64,000 bases of DNA from Balanoglossus misakiensis (GCA_040954595.2 CM082597.2:1054001-1118000), one strand, 5' to 3'; numbered from the stretch's first letter, positions 1 through 15,382 are shown. Notes: generated by a model not told the origin, from the letters alone. Translations and numbers: made by a program.

Positions 1-1225
1 ACACTGTTCCATCCATGATGGCATCAACAGAGGCAATATGTCCCCCTTTGCCAAAATATTTGAGGGGGATTCACCAACAAATGACTTAGATCTATACAGG
101 TCTTCTTTACAATTACAAGCTATATTACAGATATAAGCAGAACAATAATGCTAAAAGATGAATTAAAATAGCCACCATCAGGGAATAGTAATGATCAGTA
201 AAATCCCCCGTAGACCAACTTCTGCATTCGTACTTTCTGGAAACATTGACACGATTTGGCGGCTGCTTTGTGTGGCTTATTCTAAGACCACACCGAACAG
301 TGAAATGAATCTCTTATAAAGTTAAAGCAGTAATACGGATTATGTGCAGTCAATCAAAAATGTTTGAGAATATGAAATCGGGAATTGACCTAAATTCTGA
401 AATAATGACCAGATAAGAACTCGGGTGAATAAAAACATGCTAAGTAACAATCACTACTTTTATCAGTAACATATAATTCTGAGTAATTGCAGTAGGATCA
501 GCCAACTCAGGCGTCCAGTTCAATTTCAAGTATTCGTAAGATTAAGAAAATTTGCGTTACGTCCGTTTCTTGGAAATGAAAAGTGATAGAGATCACGGTC
601 ATGAAGAATGTCTTTGGTCATTAAAGGCACTGATGCCCTACTTGTTTTGACACATGATGGCAATGCTGTATTTTTTCTAAGTCTCCAAAAGAACATTGCC
701 CGGTTGATGTGGGACATATGCCAGGATAATGATCCGTTTAATTAAAGGAAATCGCAGAGTGAATTTCAAATACACCCACTGGTGAGAAAATGTGGCTTCC
801 TTCCCACAAGTTGCTGCGTATGTACTGAATGCACCAGGGGAGATAACAAGCAATTTGACCTTGACAAGGTGACCTGACGAGAAGTTCTGGAATGTGCGTC
901 ATTGAGCAACGCTGGTCTATAGAGGGCGCTGTTTATAGCGTGCATTTCACGTTGGTTTCGCCATAGACTGTCCGATGGAATCTCTCAGAATCTTTTTTGC
1001 TAATCATACAATGTATTCTGTGATGCAATAAGATTTAGAATTACTACAGGGTATTCAATGCCATGTGCCGTATGATGTCAATTGCAATGTAGTAGATTTC
1101 GGTCACTCAACCTGTGATAATTTGGGAAAGTTTTTCATGCGACCTTTACCTCTGTAACTAGAGTCAATGACACTGCCATACACTTGATAGAAATCAGTGT
1201 TTGCATTCAGGCAAGTTTGTGGTCA

Positions 1226-1284
1226 GTTCGATTGGCCAAAACTGTCCACTTCAATTGGCCAAAACTGCCCACTTTGATTGATCT
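1226..1284. repeat. Short direct repeat of about 22 bp
   Basis: The motif CAATTGGCCAAAACTG(T/C)CCACTT occurs twice in direct succession, with a degenerate third start on each side. It is a small local tandem duplication with no visible coding or structural role. Confidence 0.6.
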
Positions 1285-2468
1285 ATCCTTTACTTCTCTT
1301 TTGGCTGAAAGGTGGTACTCTTTCACAGCGAACTTATAGTCTCTCATACTGCAGTCCCTGACCATGGTAACTGAAACCTGACATTGAAATACTAGGTGGC
1401 ACCTACATGTATACAGTGTAGAGTAACATTTCTTTCATGCACGATTTACAGGTCAGTCAAAAGAGGCTTAAATGCAGTGTATCTACAGCGCTTAACCACA
1501 CATGAACAGATGATGTAGCCAAAACTGACAGTAACATAACAACATTAAATGAACTGGAAATTGATCAACATCATCATCAAGTTTATGGTAATAAACACTG
1601 ATTGCCTGCATGGCCAGCTGTTGATGAAAACATCACCTGTGTCCATGACATTGACTGATATACGGTTCATTGGGCCAAGGTCATCGAAATTTCACTGCAA
1701 TTCATATCACGGCACATTACTTCCATCTCATTCACATCACCATGGAAATGATATATCTGATTATCCTCCTTAATTGTATTCTAACCAAGGAATGTCAGTA
1801 TACACTACATGTATGCAGTGCACATATACAAGTAACAGATTCCTATCTTGTCATTATCTCTGAGTTTCCAAAGTAGTCTTTTATTCTCATTTTCAGGGAA
1901 CTTTCCACAATTACACCACATGCAGCTAGACAATTTGGGAAGGTCGAATAAACCAGTCTCCCATTTACTCCAATTATTGAGCCCAGCATTTCCCTGGGAC
2001 TCAAAACCAGACATTCCCCACAGAATGATTATAAGGTTCTGATCCAACACCCTAGAGAAATACCTGCATGCGGAATTACCAACAAAATCATTCTCTCAAA
2101 CTGTTTGCACTCCAAGATGAGATTTAGAGACTGATATTTGCCATCCAATCTATCTGACAGACCAGTGTATTGACTGAGTCTGTATTTCATAAGTTCATTA
2201 CAAAGTCTGAGAGGACTGGTGGCACTTTTTATTTAAACTATCATTTCAACTGGCTTTCAGTTCCCATGGTAACAGACTGTGGGTAAACAAGCCTATTGAG
2301 GATTCCGTTCCAGCTGTGATGTCATTTGCACTGTAATTTCATACATGTAAGAGTAAGGTTACAATGCAGTACCAGTAACACTTGTTTACTTAGCATACAG
2401 TTTACATCTCCAAGAGAAATTAAAAGTTTTCCAACTGATACATATGTCGCTTTAGGTTAGACCAAGAT

Positions 2469-2588
2469 CTGGCCTTTATAGACAGGTGGCCTTTATATAC
2501 AGGTCAATTAATGTATGTGTTAATTGCACAGGGACTGAAACAATGTGGTCACTATATACAGGTGACCACTCTATAGAGGTGACCAAAA
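2469..2588. repeat. Degenerate tandem array with TATA(T/G)ACAGGTG core
   Basis: Several imperfect copies of a unit of about 20 bp occur here. The core reads CTTTATATACAGGT or CACTATATACAGGTGACC. Copies are separated by short diverged spacers and some are partly palindromic (GGTGACCACTCTATAGAGGTGACC is the clearest segment). No open frame is associated. Confidence 0.5.
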
Positions 2589-5500
2589 TACTGTAGCTGA
2601 AACATTTTTTCAACTGACATGCAACTACTTTTGTCGCTGAACAATTCTTTTCACAGACAGGCAACTAAACTAAAACATTGTTGGGCACTGTTGCAAGTGG
2701 TATATGTGACACATTCAGACAGACACTTCTGTTTTTGATAGTAGAAAAAAACTTCCCCTTTTTTCACCACAATTCAACATCTAACCCGAGCCAGGTGTAC
2801 GCCTTCACAGAAAGTAATTTCCTTTTATTGCTTTCAGGCACCAAATATCATGAGATGCAACCTAATCTCACTGAGACATGAAAAGCCCACTGTAACCAGA
2901 CCACAGGCTCCATTCACTGTGTTTTCACTAAAGAAGGCTGTTTTCTCTGTACCGTGTATATTTACACAAAGCTGACTTGTTCGACCTTTCAGAGTCCAAG
3001 ATAAATACTCATTCCGGGGACAAAAAACGGTGAATACTGTGGAGTAACACTATCAGACTCTCTCGTCGTCTGAGTCTTGAATCACATGGATGTGATTTCT
3101 GATTTGAATGTGCATAGAAATAGGGACTTGAAGAGTAAAGATACACTTTGCTAAAGTCCAAAACTCTGCTACTTTCACTTCGGTCAACATAACCTCTGTG
3201 ACCCTTCTAAGGATATCACAAGACCCTTGAGTATACACACATAGCATTTTCTCCTGCTAACTCTATTCAGTACATTTTCTGGCAAAGAAAGCAACTCTTG
3301 CCGTTTTCCATATTGGTCACCTCTCTATCAAAGCAAAAAACGGGAAAATAAAATGAAACCACTTAATTTCAAGTTTCATGGAAAATGGAAAGTAGTCTAC
3401 AGAATGAGGTATACATTCAACTGTCAGATATCAATGAAGACCATCACAAAATAGATTAAAATAAGTGTGTAATGTTGATGGTATAATACGAGAGAACGCG
3501 ACAACGCAAATTCACTCAAGGTTACAACAGCAAGCGCCCTCTCGTGGCAACTCGCTCAACAAGACTACCCAAACCTCAAGATCTCATGGCGGTGTGCTTA
3601 CATGTGTTGGAAAAACAGAGGAAACATTGTTAAATCTACCATCAGTTTGAGTTTACTTTTATTTATATACAAAGTACAGCTTTCATGCACCCACAGTGTC
3701 ATTAGATACCCTTGTCATTTTACTTTGCTTACTCTTAGTTACATATACTCCAGCCGACAAAACCTGTCCAGTCTGCACCTCATACAGGTATCAGACAAGA
3801 AAACTCACATGAAGAGATAAAAATAACAATTCAAGTTGACAATGGCTTCAAAGTACAAGGGCCTCCATGGGATGACTACATGTTTCTAATAATAACATGA
3901 CCTGCCTGCATTATGACAATACACACCCAGACCCCCAACTGCTTTCCACAAGGTTAGATATACATACACACAGTGTGTGTGTACATCTATGGGTAATGAA
4001 GCCTTCATAGGCATTAAACAAATACTTGTTTTGATGGGCAGGACTAATTGATGAGATTACCGAGCAATTAGTGGATAACACCAGTCAAGGCAGAATGCAA
4101 TGTTACATCTCAGAAGTGTGCCCTTTACATGATGTATGCCAATATGACTGACCACTGATACCACGAGAAAATTACCCATGTTACATGTTAAAGTACAAAG
4201 CTGACACTAAAATTTCTGCAAATCGTCAAATTGACTCAGAGCTGTTAAAAGTCACTCTTGTTAGAAGACGCACTGCATCTCAGACATTAACCAAATAACC
4301 GCACCCATCCCAAAAGATTGAAAGACAGTCAAGGAGGGCATTCTGTAGAGGACAGAATCTGCGATTAACTGCCTGCTCTGTAGACAGCTGATCAGAGTCC
4401 ATCTTTTATGTCTAACACAGAATTTATTTATTCATCACAGACGAACATGCCCACGTCACCACTGATAAATACACAAATCAAGACCATTCTCAACGCTGGA
4501 AACGGCCAGTGACTCCCATCCCCTGGTTTCTGTCCCAAAACGCACCCCAAGGCTCGATAACTCCATAACACGCCTCCGCATATTGTCCCCACATAAACAC
4601 ATCCACCCACAACCCAGTCTTGCGGAAACTTAGCAGGGGACTTGCCCAAGCGGATTTGTAAACATCATTCTCAAATGTTCATTACCAATAGTTTATGTGT
4701 GTTTTTGCATTGTAGTACTAGTAGCACTGTCCTGTGTAGGTGTAAGTTTTAAGCCAGTACAGAGTAATATAGTGTGGTGCCAATATCAACAGACTCTCCC
4801 TCACAGTTTGGTGGTCAGACTCAGAGGCCTGATTTGGAATAAACAGAGTCGTACAACATGAAGTCACAATGTCAATGCTTTTGTGGTTTCATCGCAACCA
4901 CGAAACACTTGACCATATTGACACTGTTCTCGGTTGTCTGTGGCTACAAACTGTATCGCTACCATGCCAACACTCAAGGGAAACATTACACAAGCCAGTC
5001 TTCAAGACTTGTCAATACACACAAGTGAACACCTGTATCTGTTGACACACACTTGCAGTTTGATTGACCGAATGAATTTACAGTCGCCAATTACAGTCAG
5101 TCATGAATTCATACATTTCAATCCTCTCATAAAATACAGCTGTTGACATACATGGACACATGCTGCATACATACCACACTAGACCAGACAGTCTTTCCCA
5201 GAATGAATTTCAAAACAAAGTTAATAGTTTTCCAATTAAAAACTTTACTGAAACTGATGGCATACAACTGAGTGTAGAAACCTACAGACAGCTGATATCC
5301 ATACCACCTCATATTTGATGCACTGCCCTGACTGGGTAAACACTGCACAAGAACAGGGAGTTTTGTTTCTGGAAAAATGAAACTAAATATATCTCTGGAA
5401 AAACCCACACACACAGACAGACAAATCACTGATAAAATGACGGGGTTACACTCCGGTTACAAGTGAAAAGTAGTATTTTCCAATTTCCTTGGTCGACAAT

Positions 5501-7100
5501 CTCATTTCCAGGTCAATATACGAGAACAGGAACGGTCGATGTGCAAATAACAGATATGCTCCCCTGTGAAATACACCCACTGGCTGTTCAGGAAACAAGA
5601 TCATAAAATGTCTCCCTGTAATACAAGGATCTAGTAAACACACTTTTGATCTCAACTCCATGGCATGCATTTAATTCAATTGTGAACAAAACACGCACTA
5701 AATGACATATACAACCCAGCGGCATGTGACTCGCATGTCCAAATCTGACCTCTGACCTCTCTGGACCCCTTCATTCCCCATCGCAAACATCTCAACGCTC
5801 GCTATGTCAGATTAACAACATCTATCCTGTACTTGACCCTTATTTCAATAATCGATGAGGTCCTGTAAATCGCAAATGCAGCCATCATGTGGTTTTAATT
5901 CAATTCAGACGTACATGTGCACAGTCTGTTTACTGGCAACTTGAATCATCAAAACTGAAGACTTCACAAAACACTTGTCTGGTATCTGGCTGTGTTTTTT
6001 CCACTTTGCTTCCAAAACTGTCAGTTATAGAAGCAAAAATGATAAAACACGCTAGATACTAGACTAACCAAACACAAACGATGAGATGAGATGTTGCTGG
6101 CTTCTTGAATAAGACAGGAACGGAAGTCAGCAGAGTAGTGGTCATAAAATTGACCCTTTATTAGCCGAGGTCCATGGGGGCAACTCTCGTCAAATTTTGT
6201 TACCCTGGTACTTCTGCTTCTGGGTTTGACATGAAATCCAGTCGCCGGGTGATACAAGGAAAAACTAATCAAGCAATTAAACCAGGGCGTAGTTGTTACT
6301 CGATCGAGGTCTGATCTGCTCAATGACTTCCAGGTGTCTTGTCCTCATTTCTAGACACAAACAAGAAAATCGGCTTTTCTATGATCCGATTTTCTGATAC
6401 GCCCACAAACGACAAGACTCACCAGAGGCAATGTCTAGGACACGATGAAGGGACTTGGTGTCTGCTGTCTGGAGACATCCAAGGAGATCAGATTTCCGGC
6501 CTCACTGGCCAGATCTGAATGTCAAGGTCGATGCCAAATTCAATACACAGGGTCTGTGCTCACGCAAACTCCCTATTCAGTAAGATCCCATTATAAACGG
6601 CACGCGTCAATCCAGAAAACAAAACCTGTTTGTTGTGTTTGTGTCCCAATCAAAACAGAGTTCAACACTCCACAAAGTATAACTTTCAATGCTGTGTGAA
6701 GGCCTTACAACTGTGAAGTGTACATCTGGATAAAAATTTTCTAAACTTCTTTTCTCTTCAACTGGATAAATGTGTACATTATCATTACATCATGGATGTC
6801 AATAATAATTACACATATATATACATGTATGTATACACAGATTTCCCAGCTTTTAACTCAAGAAGGTGTGTCACTTTTTATTTCTGTGAACTCAAAAATT
6901 AAGGTCAATATTTTGTGGGTAATTTTCACTGGTACATGTACACCAAAGAGCTTCAAATAGACGTACAGTAACCATATTACATTCCATCTGACTTCGTCAC
7001 AGAGAAAACACACTGCCAGCACTTTCAACAGTTATTTTTATTACAGTTTACCACAAGGACTTTTGTTCTGTTCTTCTGACATGTCCACCAGACAGGTAAC

Positions 7101-7148
7101 CTAGTATCCAGCCGTGTTTTGTCCGGACAAAACATGGCTAGTTACTAG
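7101..7148. repeat. Foldback hairpin, two arms of 24 nt
   Basis: The sequence is an almost perfect inverted repeat centred on GTCCGGAC at 7121-7128. The arms pair outward for 24 nt with three mismatches. A looser inverted repeat with related arms (TATCTGGCTGTGTTTT and AAAACACGCTAGATACTAGA) lies at about 5975-6075, so this may be a small MITE-like foldback family. Confidence 0.6.
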
Positions 7149-8720
7149 ACTAGTGGACAGGTGGGTGGACCTACATATATGTTGATAAGATGGAACGTCA
7201 GATATATGTCACAAGATACTTATTTGGTTCACATTAACAGGAAGTACAAAAATGTAGGTTGACTCATAGCTCGGCACAGCCATAAATCAAACCAGTTATA
7301 AATTCACCCAACATTTCCACCATACATGAATTCCACTGCCCAGTTATCCCTCGCTTGACTTATTTCTTGACTTCTCTTCTTGTCATTACATGAGATCATG
7401 AGGATACAATTCTCAAACTGAAACTCAAGAGGCAGTAACCAAGAACACGCTTGCTAACACTACAGATCTACAGTTGATATTAGCTGAAATGGCGGGAATC
7501 TGTGTGATAATATACCATGCAACCACATGGAGTTTGGACGAGATTTTCACATTCAAGTTTAACAGTTGGTTTGGTTAAAACTTTGGACATAGGGTGACAC
7601 AAACAGTCCACTGCACCCGATCACGAATACCAAGACGGTACTACGGTAACCAGGGTTTAGAGTATACACACCAGTATACAAATTTCAAGCGGTATAGTTG
7701 TTGACGAAACAAGATGCACACAAAATCACTCAGAATCAGAATGATCAGAATACAACCACCTACCACGAGAGTCTCCACATTTCAGTTTCTGCTTCCACAT
7801 CCTTTCAATCAACTCTACCCATTTTTGGCCAACTATGGTGGAATCTTATGAAAACCACGTCCTTACAAACGTGAATTCCTGCCGTCAAATTTCTAGTTCG
7901 TATTTCCCCATAACACCACTAACAGGCAAATAAACCAAGCTTTTAATTGCGTTACACCTAGCTCTGTAAACACACTGCAATAAATTCACTAGCAAAGTAT
8001 CCCGTATATAGATGTAAGTGTTTATTTTCAGCCTTGGTGTAACACTGAGTTATGATTTCATTCCAAGAAGCCAAGTGCAACATACTTCAACCTATGCACT
8101 GTGCCCTTTGGCCAATCTGAAAACGGTGACCTGCTTCTGAACAAATATCTAAATATTATGAATTATGAAAATATGTCATAAGAGAAGCATATGGAAAAAG
8201 TCTCGTCATATGTTGGTAGGGCTGAATGATAATTGATTGTTTCTTATCAAATCCATATTGCTCATAAAAACCATGAACATTTGATTTTGAACTTTACTAT
8301 AGCTGTTCTTTGTTCATATGGAAGGGAAGTTTTGGCGGTATCCTCGATACTCCCTTTATCTTGTTTGTCACAGATTCCGTGACCTGAAATGAGGTCATCA
8401 ACCACCAATGCTGGCCAGGAAATTCTTATGTAAATAAATGCTTTCAGATGACTGAATAGGTGTCCTATTACACTATGACTCACTCAACAAACAGAGACAG
8501 CAGGAAAATTCAAAATCCATACTTTTGGCATATTTTTTCTCATGTTGTGATTGTTCTTGAATCAACATTATATGCTTATGAGGTGTAACAAGCACATTGA
8601 CAATAAGGTGCTTCTGGAGTTAACCCAAACTGGTCTAGAGTTAGCTCAGTGTTAGAACATTATGTGTACTGTGTAACATATGTGGTGTAAAGGTTTGGAC
8701 AGATCATAAACAAGCAGGAA

Positions 8721-8808
8721 CTTGACCCATTCACCAACATGGTATGGTCCAAATCCACTCTTTTACGGTAAGGTTGGACCACTACGGAGGTAAATGGGGA
8801 TGAAAGTA
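8721..8808 (+). repeat. Dispersed repeat family R3 (TTAACCCTTTCACC), copy 1
   Basis: This is a diverged copy containing ACATGGTATGGTCCAAATCC followed by TAAGGTTGGACC. It aligns over its whole length with the copy at 9189-9281. It belongs to a family bounded by TTAACCCTTTCACC-like ends. Non-autonomous element character is inferred from the inverted ends. Confidence 0.5.
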
Positions 8809-9188
8809 CATACAAAAACAAATTGTGGTTATAATCCAGTCAGGATTGAACACATGTCGCTGGGTGGACATGCTTGAACCTCATACTGTACATGTATTTT
8901 CGACTGAACCATCAACACAAAGAGATATCCATGACCAGCCGTGACCTCAACTTCTCACTAAGTGTCACCAAATACCAACACATCAGCCAACAATTGGCCA
9001 ACACACAGAAGAGATTCATACACACCCTGCATATGTCATTCAGTCAAGCTGAACACTGACTTTTGAAAACACCCAACGAATACACCCTAACTGAAAGTCC
9101 AGAGTTAAGCTTGCAAGATTTCAAGCACAATACCACAAAAATGTCACAGTGGGGAACTTCATGTTAGCCATCTGCGGGCCAGTATAGT

Positions 9189-9281
9189 TTTAACCTGTTT
9201 ACCACCACGGTTTGGTCCAAACCCACTGTTTTCTATGGTAAGGTTGGACCTCTATTCAGGGAAATAGGGGTGGAAGGGTTA
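9189..9281 (+). repeat. Dispersed repeat family R3, copy 2
   Basis: It begins TTTAACCTGTTTACCACCAC, contains GGTTTGGTCCAAACCCACTG and TAAGGTTGGACC, and ends GGGGTGGAAGGGTTA. The two ends are approximately inverted, as expected of a short MITE. Confidence 0.55.
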
Positions 9282-11321
9282 TCAATATCATAAAGGAAGA
9301 CCAGCACCAAATATTGGACGCACTGCATATTTCATGAAGCATACTGGCAGTACAGAATTAATGTCTGAAGTCTGAATACAATTTTCTGTAACTGATGAAG
9401 CGCTTGTATAAACTGAAAACTATTTTTAGATTATTTAATGGAGCACATTTATCTACGCATGTCTTAATTTCCCCTATATCAACTTCAACGATGGTAATTG
9501 ACAGGCCAACATTCCACAAAACTTCCACTGATAGCAGCTTAGCAAAAGCGCATGTAAAAATATTTTATCAGAATAAAAAATGTGAGAAGACATCAGATGA
9601 AGTGCCTGGCTCCCTTTCCAAACATTTAAATTAATAAAAATGCAAAAAGACACTTTAAAAGATGAAAATCATTTTTACGACTAAATGAATGCATGTATAT
9701 AACCAGCTGACAATAATTTGAGGGGTTGACAGTTGATACAAATTTTAAGAGAAAACATCAAAATCATTTCATCAATTTGCAAACTGAATGGAGATGAATT
9801 GTGACTACATATTCTTTTGAGAAAATAAGACAAGTTGATGAGCAATGAGTCTGAAAATTCAATTTTATAACGTAAGGACATGCGCCCAACCCACATTTTC
9901 TGAATGGCCAAATTAACCACAAAGCAGTTACAGTTACACTGGTTGAGTAATGAAAGCCCACTAAATTGAAAATAGCAGACGGCTGTATGAATTTTAATGT
10001 GTGTTTATGATACGTGCGTCATTTCATGTTTCTGCTTTATGGCCATGCTTCGACAAACTATTAGAAGCAGAATTGTGATTATTCTACTATGACCTCTAGC
10101 GTTTATCATCCAATCAGCAACCTTTTCATATAACGTGTTCTACTTCTACTGGCCAGGAGTGTGAGAAATGACTTTGCCTCAGATGCCACACTTCCCAGCA
10201 TCTTCAAGAACTTTCACAAGTAGTGTAGAAGTCCTTGGTTTTCATATGTAAATTGGGTTGAGGATGGACGGCTGGCCTTGTCAGTGTTGAGAACCTGTCA
10301 AGTCTCACAACAGTTTCGACAAATGCACTAAACAGTTGACAGAGAAAGTGAGAACTCTGAATAAATCCTCCAAGAAATCTTTCAAAGAGTGATCCCAAAA
10401 TATCAGCTAAATATATCATTTCATTTTAACTACAGTTAGTCTTATATGGAACTGGTTAATCACTTCCAATAAATATGGTTGCCGTCTATACACAATGTAC
10501 ATGTACAACACAGGAATTTCAACCAACGCTGGCCAAAACACTCATTTATTTTCTGTCATATTTTAACATGCGCCCACGTAAAACCACGTTTGGTTGAATA
10601 AATATCAAGCAGGTGATACAATATTTCATTTTTATACAAATATTACGAGCAACATTTACACAAGCATGTTACTGTAACACACTGATCGTATGTAAACATG
10701 TTCAAAGGTGAGGACCCTTCCATTCAAAAGGGCCTTGGGTTTTATACATTGTTGTATCAAAAAAGTCTTACGCAAAGACTAACATAGAATACACGACTCT
10801 TTCATAGCCTGGTATCAGCATATTCATTGTACATGTTCTGTTTTGTCTGAGAATATTGATGGACCGCGGTCTGGAGTGTCTTTACAATGTCTGGTTGTGC
10901 CAATTGAGAAAAGACTTCATTCAAGCTTCCTAGGCTAGGCACACACACACGCACGCATGCATGCACGCATTAATATTTATGTACTTTATTGACACAGCAC
11001 ACAAATAAAGTCTCTGTCCCTAATGGATTGTCATTTTGGGTTCACTGAATACAAACCACAACACAAGGATACCGGACTTGTGGTAAACAGAAAGAAGAAA
11101 TCAACAAAAACAAACTCTATTTCATGATTTTGTTTTACTTCTCAGCTGTTCAGTATCACAAACTGTTAAACCTCAATGATCAAAAGACCTTCAAATCGAT
11201 ATCAAAACAGCAACTATGAAAATTGTTATTCAGACAATCCTTCGCAAAGTCTTACGAGTATTATCGGTTTACTTTTCTCCATTTAGAACAAACTCAACAG
11301 AGCATGACTCTAATTACTGCC

Positions 11322-11418
11322 CTTAACCCTTTCACCCCTAATTCTATGAATATAGGTCCACCCATACCACTAAATACAGCTGGGGGTCAAACCATATTGA
11401 AGTGATCAAAGGGTTAAT
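11322..11418 (+). repeat. Dispersed repeat family R3, possible copy with best-preserved ends
   Basis: The left end TTAACCCTTTCACCCC and the right end ATCAAAGGGTTAA are inverted relative to each other. The interior (GGTCCACCC, GGGGGTCAAACC) is diverged from the other copies, so membership rests mainly on the ends. Confidence 0.4.
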
Positions 11419-14400
11419 TAAAAGTAGCACAGCATAACACAAAGCTCATTCCAAAGTGAGTAACCCTCATTTCACCTTCTCGCTATCAAAATTAAATCGC
11501 ATTTACGGCACAATTTCAGACAGGAAAATTCTTCAGTAATATCTGGACTTTTCTATTTATTCTATGGGCACAGTTTTGTCATATTATTTGTCAACAAGGC
11601 GGTCGGTACATTAAAACATCTTAATAAACACTGAATGTTTTCAGCTTGTTAGATTGTCCAAATGTTCCTGAGAATAAATTCACCAGACTTCATGGCCGAC
11701 ACGATAAAATTAATAAATCATGCTGGGAAAAGATCAGCGATATTGTACAGATGTGTTTTGTTGAAAGATTTTATTGAAGAAAATGACTACGCTGAGTTTG
11801 TAAGTCAAAAGGTTAATGGGAACTGCTGATTGAGAATTTCACGATGAATCAAAATGTTGTAAGACTTCTTTTATGAAACCATCAAATTTGAATGAAACCA
11901 TTGCCAGTTGTCTTCACATCTATATACAAACTGACAGGAGATGTAAAGCATTTGTCGAGTGAAGTAATGTATGCAGACAGTCTGAATAAAAGTGTGTGGT
12001 CACTGGCAGCATGGTCTGTTCTTGACAAGAGCCACGTACATGTAAAGACAGAGAGACAAAAGTTCCATCTCGCAAGCACTTACCGTTGGCCATGGAGAAA
12101 CCTCATTCCTTATATATATAAGTTTTTTTTCTGGCAGTGATGGTAATCCTGGAAAAGTTATGCAGATAATCCAGATACTACAAGATATCCTGGCTCAGAA
12201 AAATCCGGTGTCTCGGATGTGGACAAGAATCCCACAAGAATTGACACCAATATTCCTAAGATTGCCGTGAATTGGCCTCTTGTCTGATAATCAAATTCTC
12301 AGATGCAGCATGTATCAAACTCTGCACCAAATCGTTGCAGACATCAAAAAAAGACCATTGCAACAGCAACTTCGCACTGGTCAGATTTCTGTCAATATGC
12401 CACACTTTTCCATGGTATTATGATTCCGTGAACTCCAGATGTGTTTATCCGGGAAGATATCTTGGTCTTCCATAGACAATAACAAAGATGAGTCAGTTAT
12501 TTATCCCTGGTGTCTAGACTTGATTCGACCGTCCCACACGACAGGAAACAACAACAAAACTTAAGGTCAACATATCTTTACCAACGCTGCAGTCAACGAT
12601 CATCTGGCTACAGAATCTCCTTGAAACCACAGCAAACAAATCGAACACACAGGTAATACACAGTTCCACTTTAAGTTCCCTTTGGAAGATATATGACGCG
12701 CAATTCCACATCAATCAAATCTCCATGTCTGAACTGGAGCGCTTCACACACACAACGCTGCACAGAAAGTAAACAGCTTTTCACAATGCATGCCCAGGCT
12801 AGACCCAGAGAGACTGGCGAGTGGGTGGGTTCGCTTCCTGTTCTGTTATTTGAACTGTTTGGCCCCCAGCACCGCCTAATCAACATTGTAGGATAATAGA
12901 TCGCGGCTGTCACTCTATACAGGCTGCGGACCGAACACCAATGCACAGGCTGAACTCGTACTTCTGCCGATCCCACTGAACGCTACCAAGATATATAGTC
13001 CTGGTCGGTCATAGACACCAGGCCCTGGGGTTCTGACAGCACCAGAAATCTGCAAAACTTTAATACTGAGCACTGTCTTTTGTCTAGCTGTTGGCCGACA
13101 TACACTTTGCTAAACAGATTGCAGCTTGTGCATCACAAAAAACATATCACCTTGGACTCAGTCAAATGTGTCTTTATGTAGTTAGTGCATGACTAATTTT
13201 TGAGCTAGGGCCTAAAACTTCTCTCTCAGCCCAAACCCACTCTCTCTGAGACAAAACCTTGCAAAGAAAGAAGAAATCTGCAAAGAACGCAGCCGGGATG
13301 TACACAGACTCAGTCATAAAATCCCTGCAGATTGTATGAAAGGTTTTATGGTATTGATGTCTCTCTGTTTGTATGATTGCAGGGGTATCCTGAGGTCACG
13401 TCCTGACAACAGCCTTTTGGACTGTACACAAACGTGAGATCAAAATATCATGGTGTCACGACCACTTTACCTATTCATAACTGCAGATCAGTTTAATCTT
13501 TTCATTTTAATACTTGGGTATGATCAATGAACAGAATGATAGGGTGGATGATTTACGGTGAGGCTAGGAAGTTGTTTAGTATTGAGACTACTGTCTGTTT
13601 TTTGTCAATTTCCGGTGAAAGTATAAACTTCAGACAAATGTGTTACACAGTGAAGCCTGGTATTAACCACACCCTTTCTCTAAACTAGAAACATGTTGAT
13701 GATGATCAACTTTCAATCTTTACGACTTTCCATTCATGATTAACCTGCTCTTAGGCATAGATCTTGACGATGATACCAATCTGATTTCAGCCAATATGCC
13801 ATTAAAGAAAGACAAGAATTTCATTTTCTGCTGTTACGGGACCAGGGCCATTTCTAAATTGGCCAAAATGGGCGCTCGCGCAACACTTGACAAATTCAAA
13901 TTCTGGTCCCTGGGCCTCACAGGCCTAGTTCACTCTGTGGTTGGGTCCCATTCAGAGGGGAATCTGGGTGAAAGGCTACGAATTCACAAATATAGGACGT
14001 TCAACTTTTGAATTCACCCTTTTGTATGCAAGACTGATCAGACCTACCCAGACGTCAACGTTTCACATGGGAATTATACAGTATACAGCAATCTCTCCTA
14101 AAGTTACAAAGTGGGTGATGAATATAATATTGCTGGTGCAAACTGCCTCCGGGTATTTTGAGATTTCTGAGCTTTGCCTGGCAGGAAATCAATTTGAATA
14201 CTAGACAGTCTGCACTTCAAAACGACAAGAAATTTCACTGTTTATTCAAACGTTATGACTTCACAGATCAGAAAGCGAGATTTCACTCCAACTGTACAAA
14301 TGTAATATCACAGATCACACAAACCTCCAAGAGATCTGGGCTCTCTTACCATAAAAAGATACAATCCTATTACTGAGCTCATTTACATCACGGACTGTAG

Positions 14401-15382
14401 ACAAGCAATATTTCATTTTCCAGGTACCGCAGAAATCAAACTAACTCCCAGGGTGAACGTACAAGACACCACTAGCCATATGTACACAGATATCAAAGAT
14501 ATTGCAGAGTACATGTGTTGTACGAGACTTTTATTGTACCTTCAGGAATATCTGCTATAAATGCTTTACAACTGAACGCATTCAAAACAGCACATTTCAT
14601 GAAATACTCTCATGAAACTTGTAATCTGATATTTTATTGAGCCAGGGTGAATTCATGTATAAATGTATGTGGATATGAGATAGCAAACAAAGTGTCTATA
14701 TATTATTTTGTTGTGTGGTGCCTCGCCACAACATGAATATATCAAAATACATGTCGGTAATGCATATATTCAAACCCGGAGTGATATGTAATTTTAAGAA
14801 CAGTCACCACCATATTGCCAAAACACGGAATGAAATGACCTCCTGGGGTCAGGGGTCATTTAAGGTCAATCTCTGCCTGACCTATCATATTTAGAGTTGA
14901 GTGAAACCAGACAGCAGGCTGTCAGAACGGAGGTTACAACAAACAAGGCTGTTATTTACAGTGAGTGTTCAGAAGAAGAAAAATAGAAGGAACCGTACAT
15001 GAAAAACTAGGCACTAACATGGATGATGTGACAACAATTATATTAAGTTACACTAATTCGAGTCTGTTTGCTGGTTCGTTTGTGACTCAACGCTCTATTA
15101 TTCAGTCAGCAGTATAGGCCAAGTGTGAATTCATATGATATTATTAAAAACCTTTCTTTAGGAATCCTATCTGAACATCTGTGCACATTTCTGTCAAATA
15201 CTGTATGTGGAATTCAGAAGGTTAAATATCAATAATATCTGACCTAAATAGATGGAAAGTGCATGTATCATGGTGTTTGCGTGTATGTATCATGTATGTA
15301 CGCACATTGTGTATGGCATTTCATACATGTGTTCTTGACCTGGCTTGTAATTTTGTATGGTACATGTAGTGTACATGTACAT

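Noticed and set aside
8630-8700. tRNA-like stretch TTAGCTCAGTGTTAGAAC
   Set aside because: It resembles a D-arm/A box but has no acceptor stem, anticodon arm or T arm; not a tRNA gene.
12671-12976. Minus-strand 101-codon frame downstream of a TATATCTTGG motif, considered as a first exon
   Set aside because: It has no clear donor in frame, no similarity, and possible acceptors lead quickly to stop codons.
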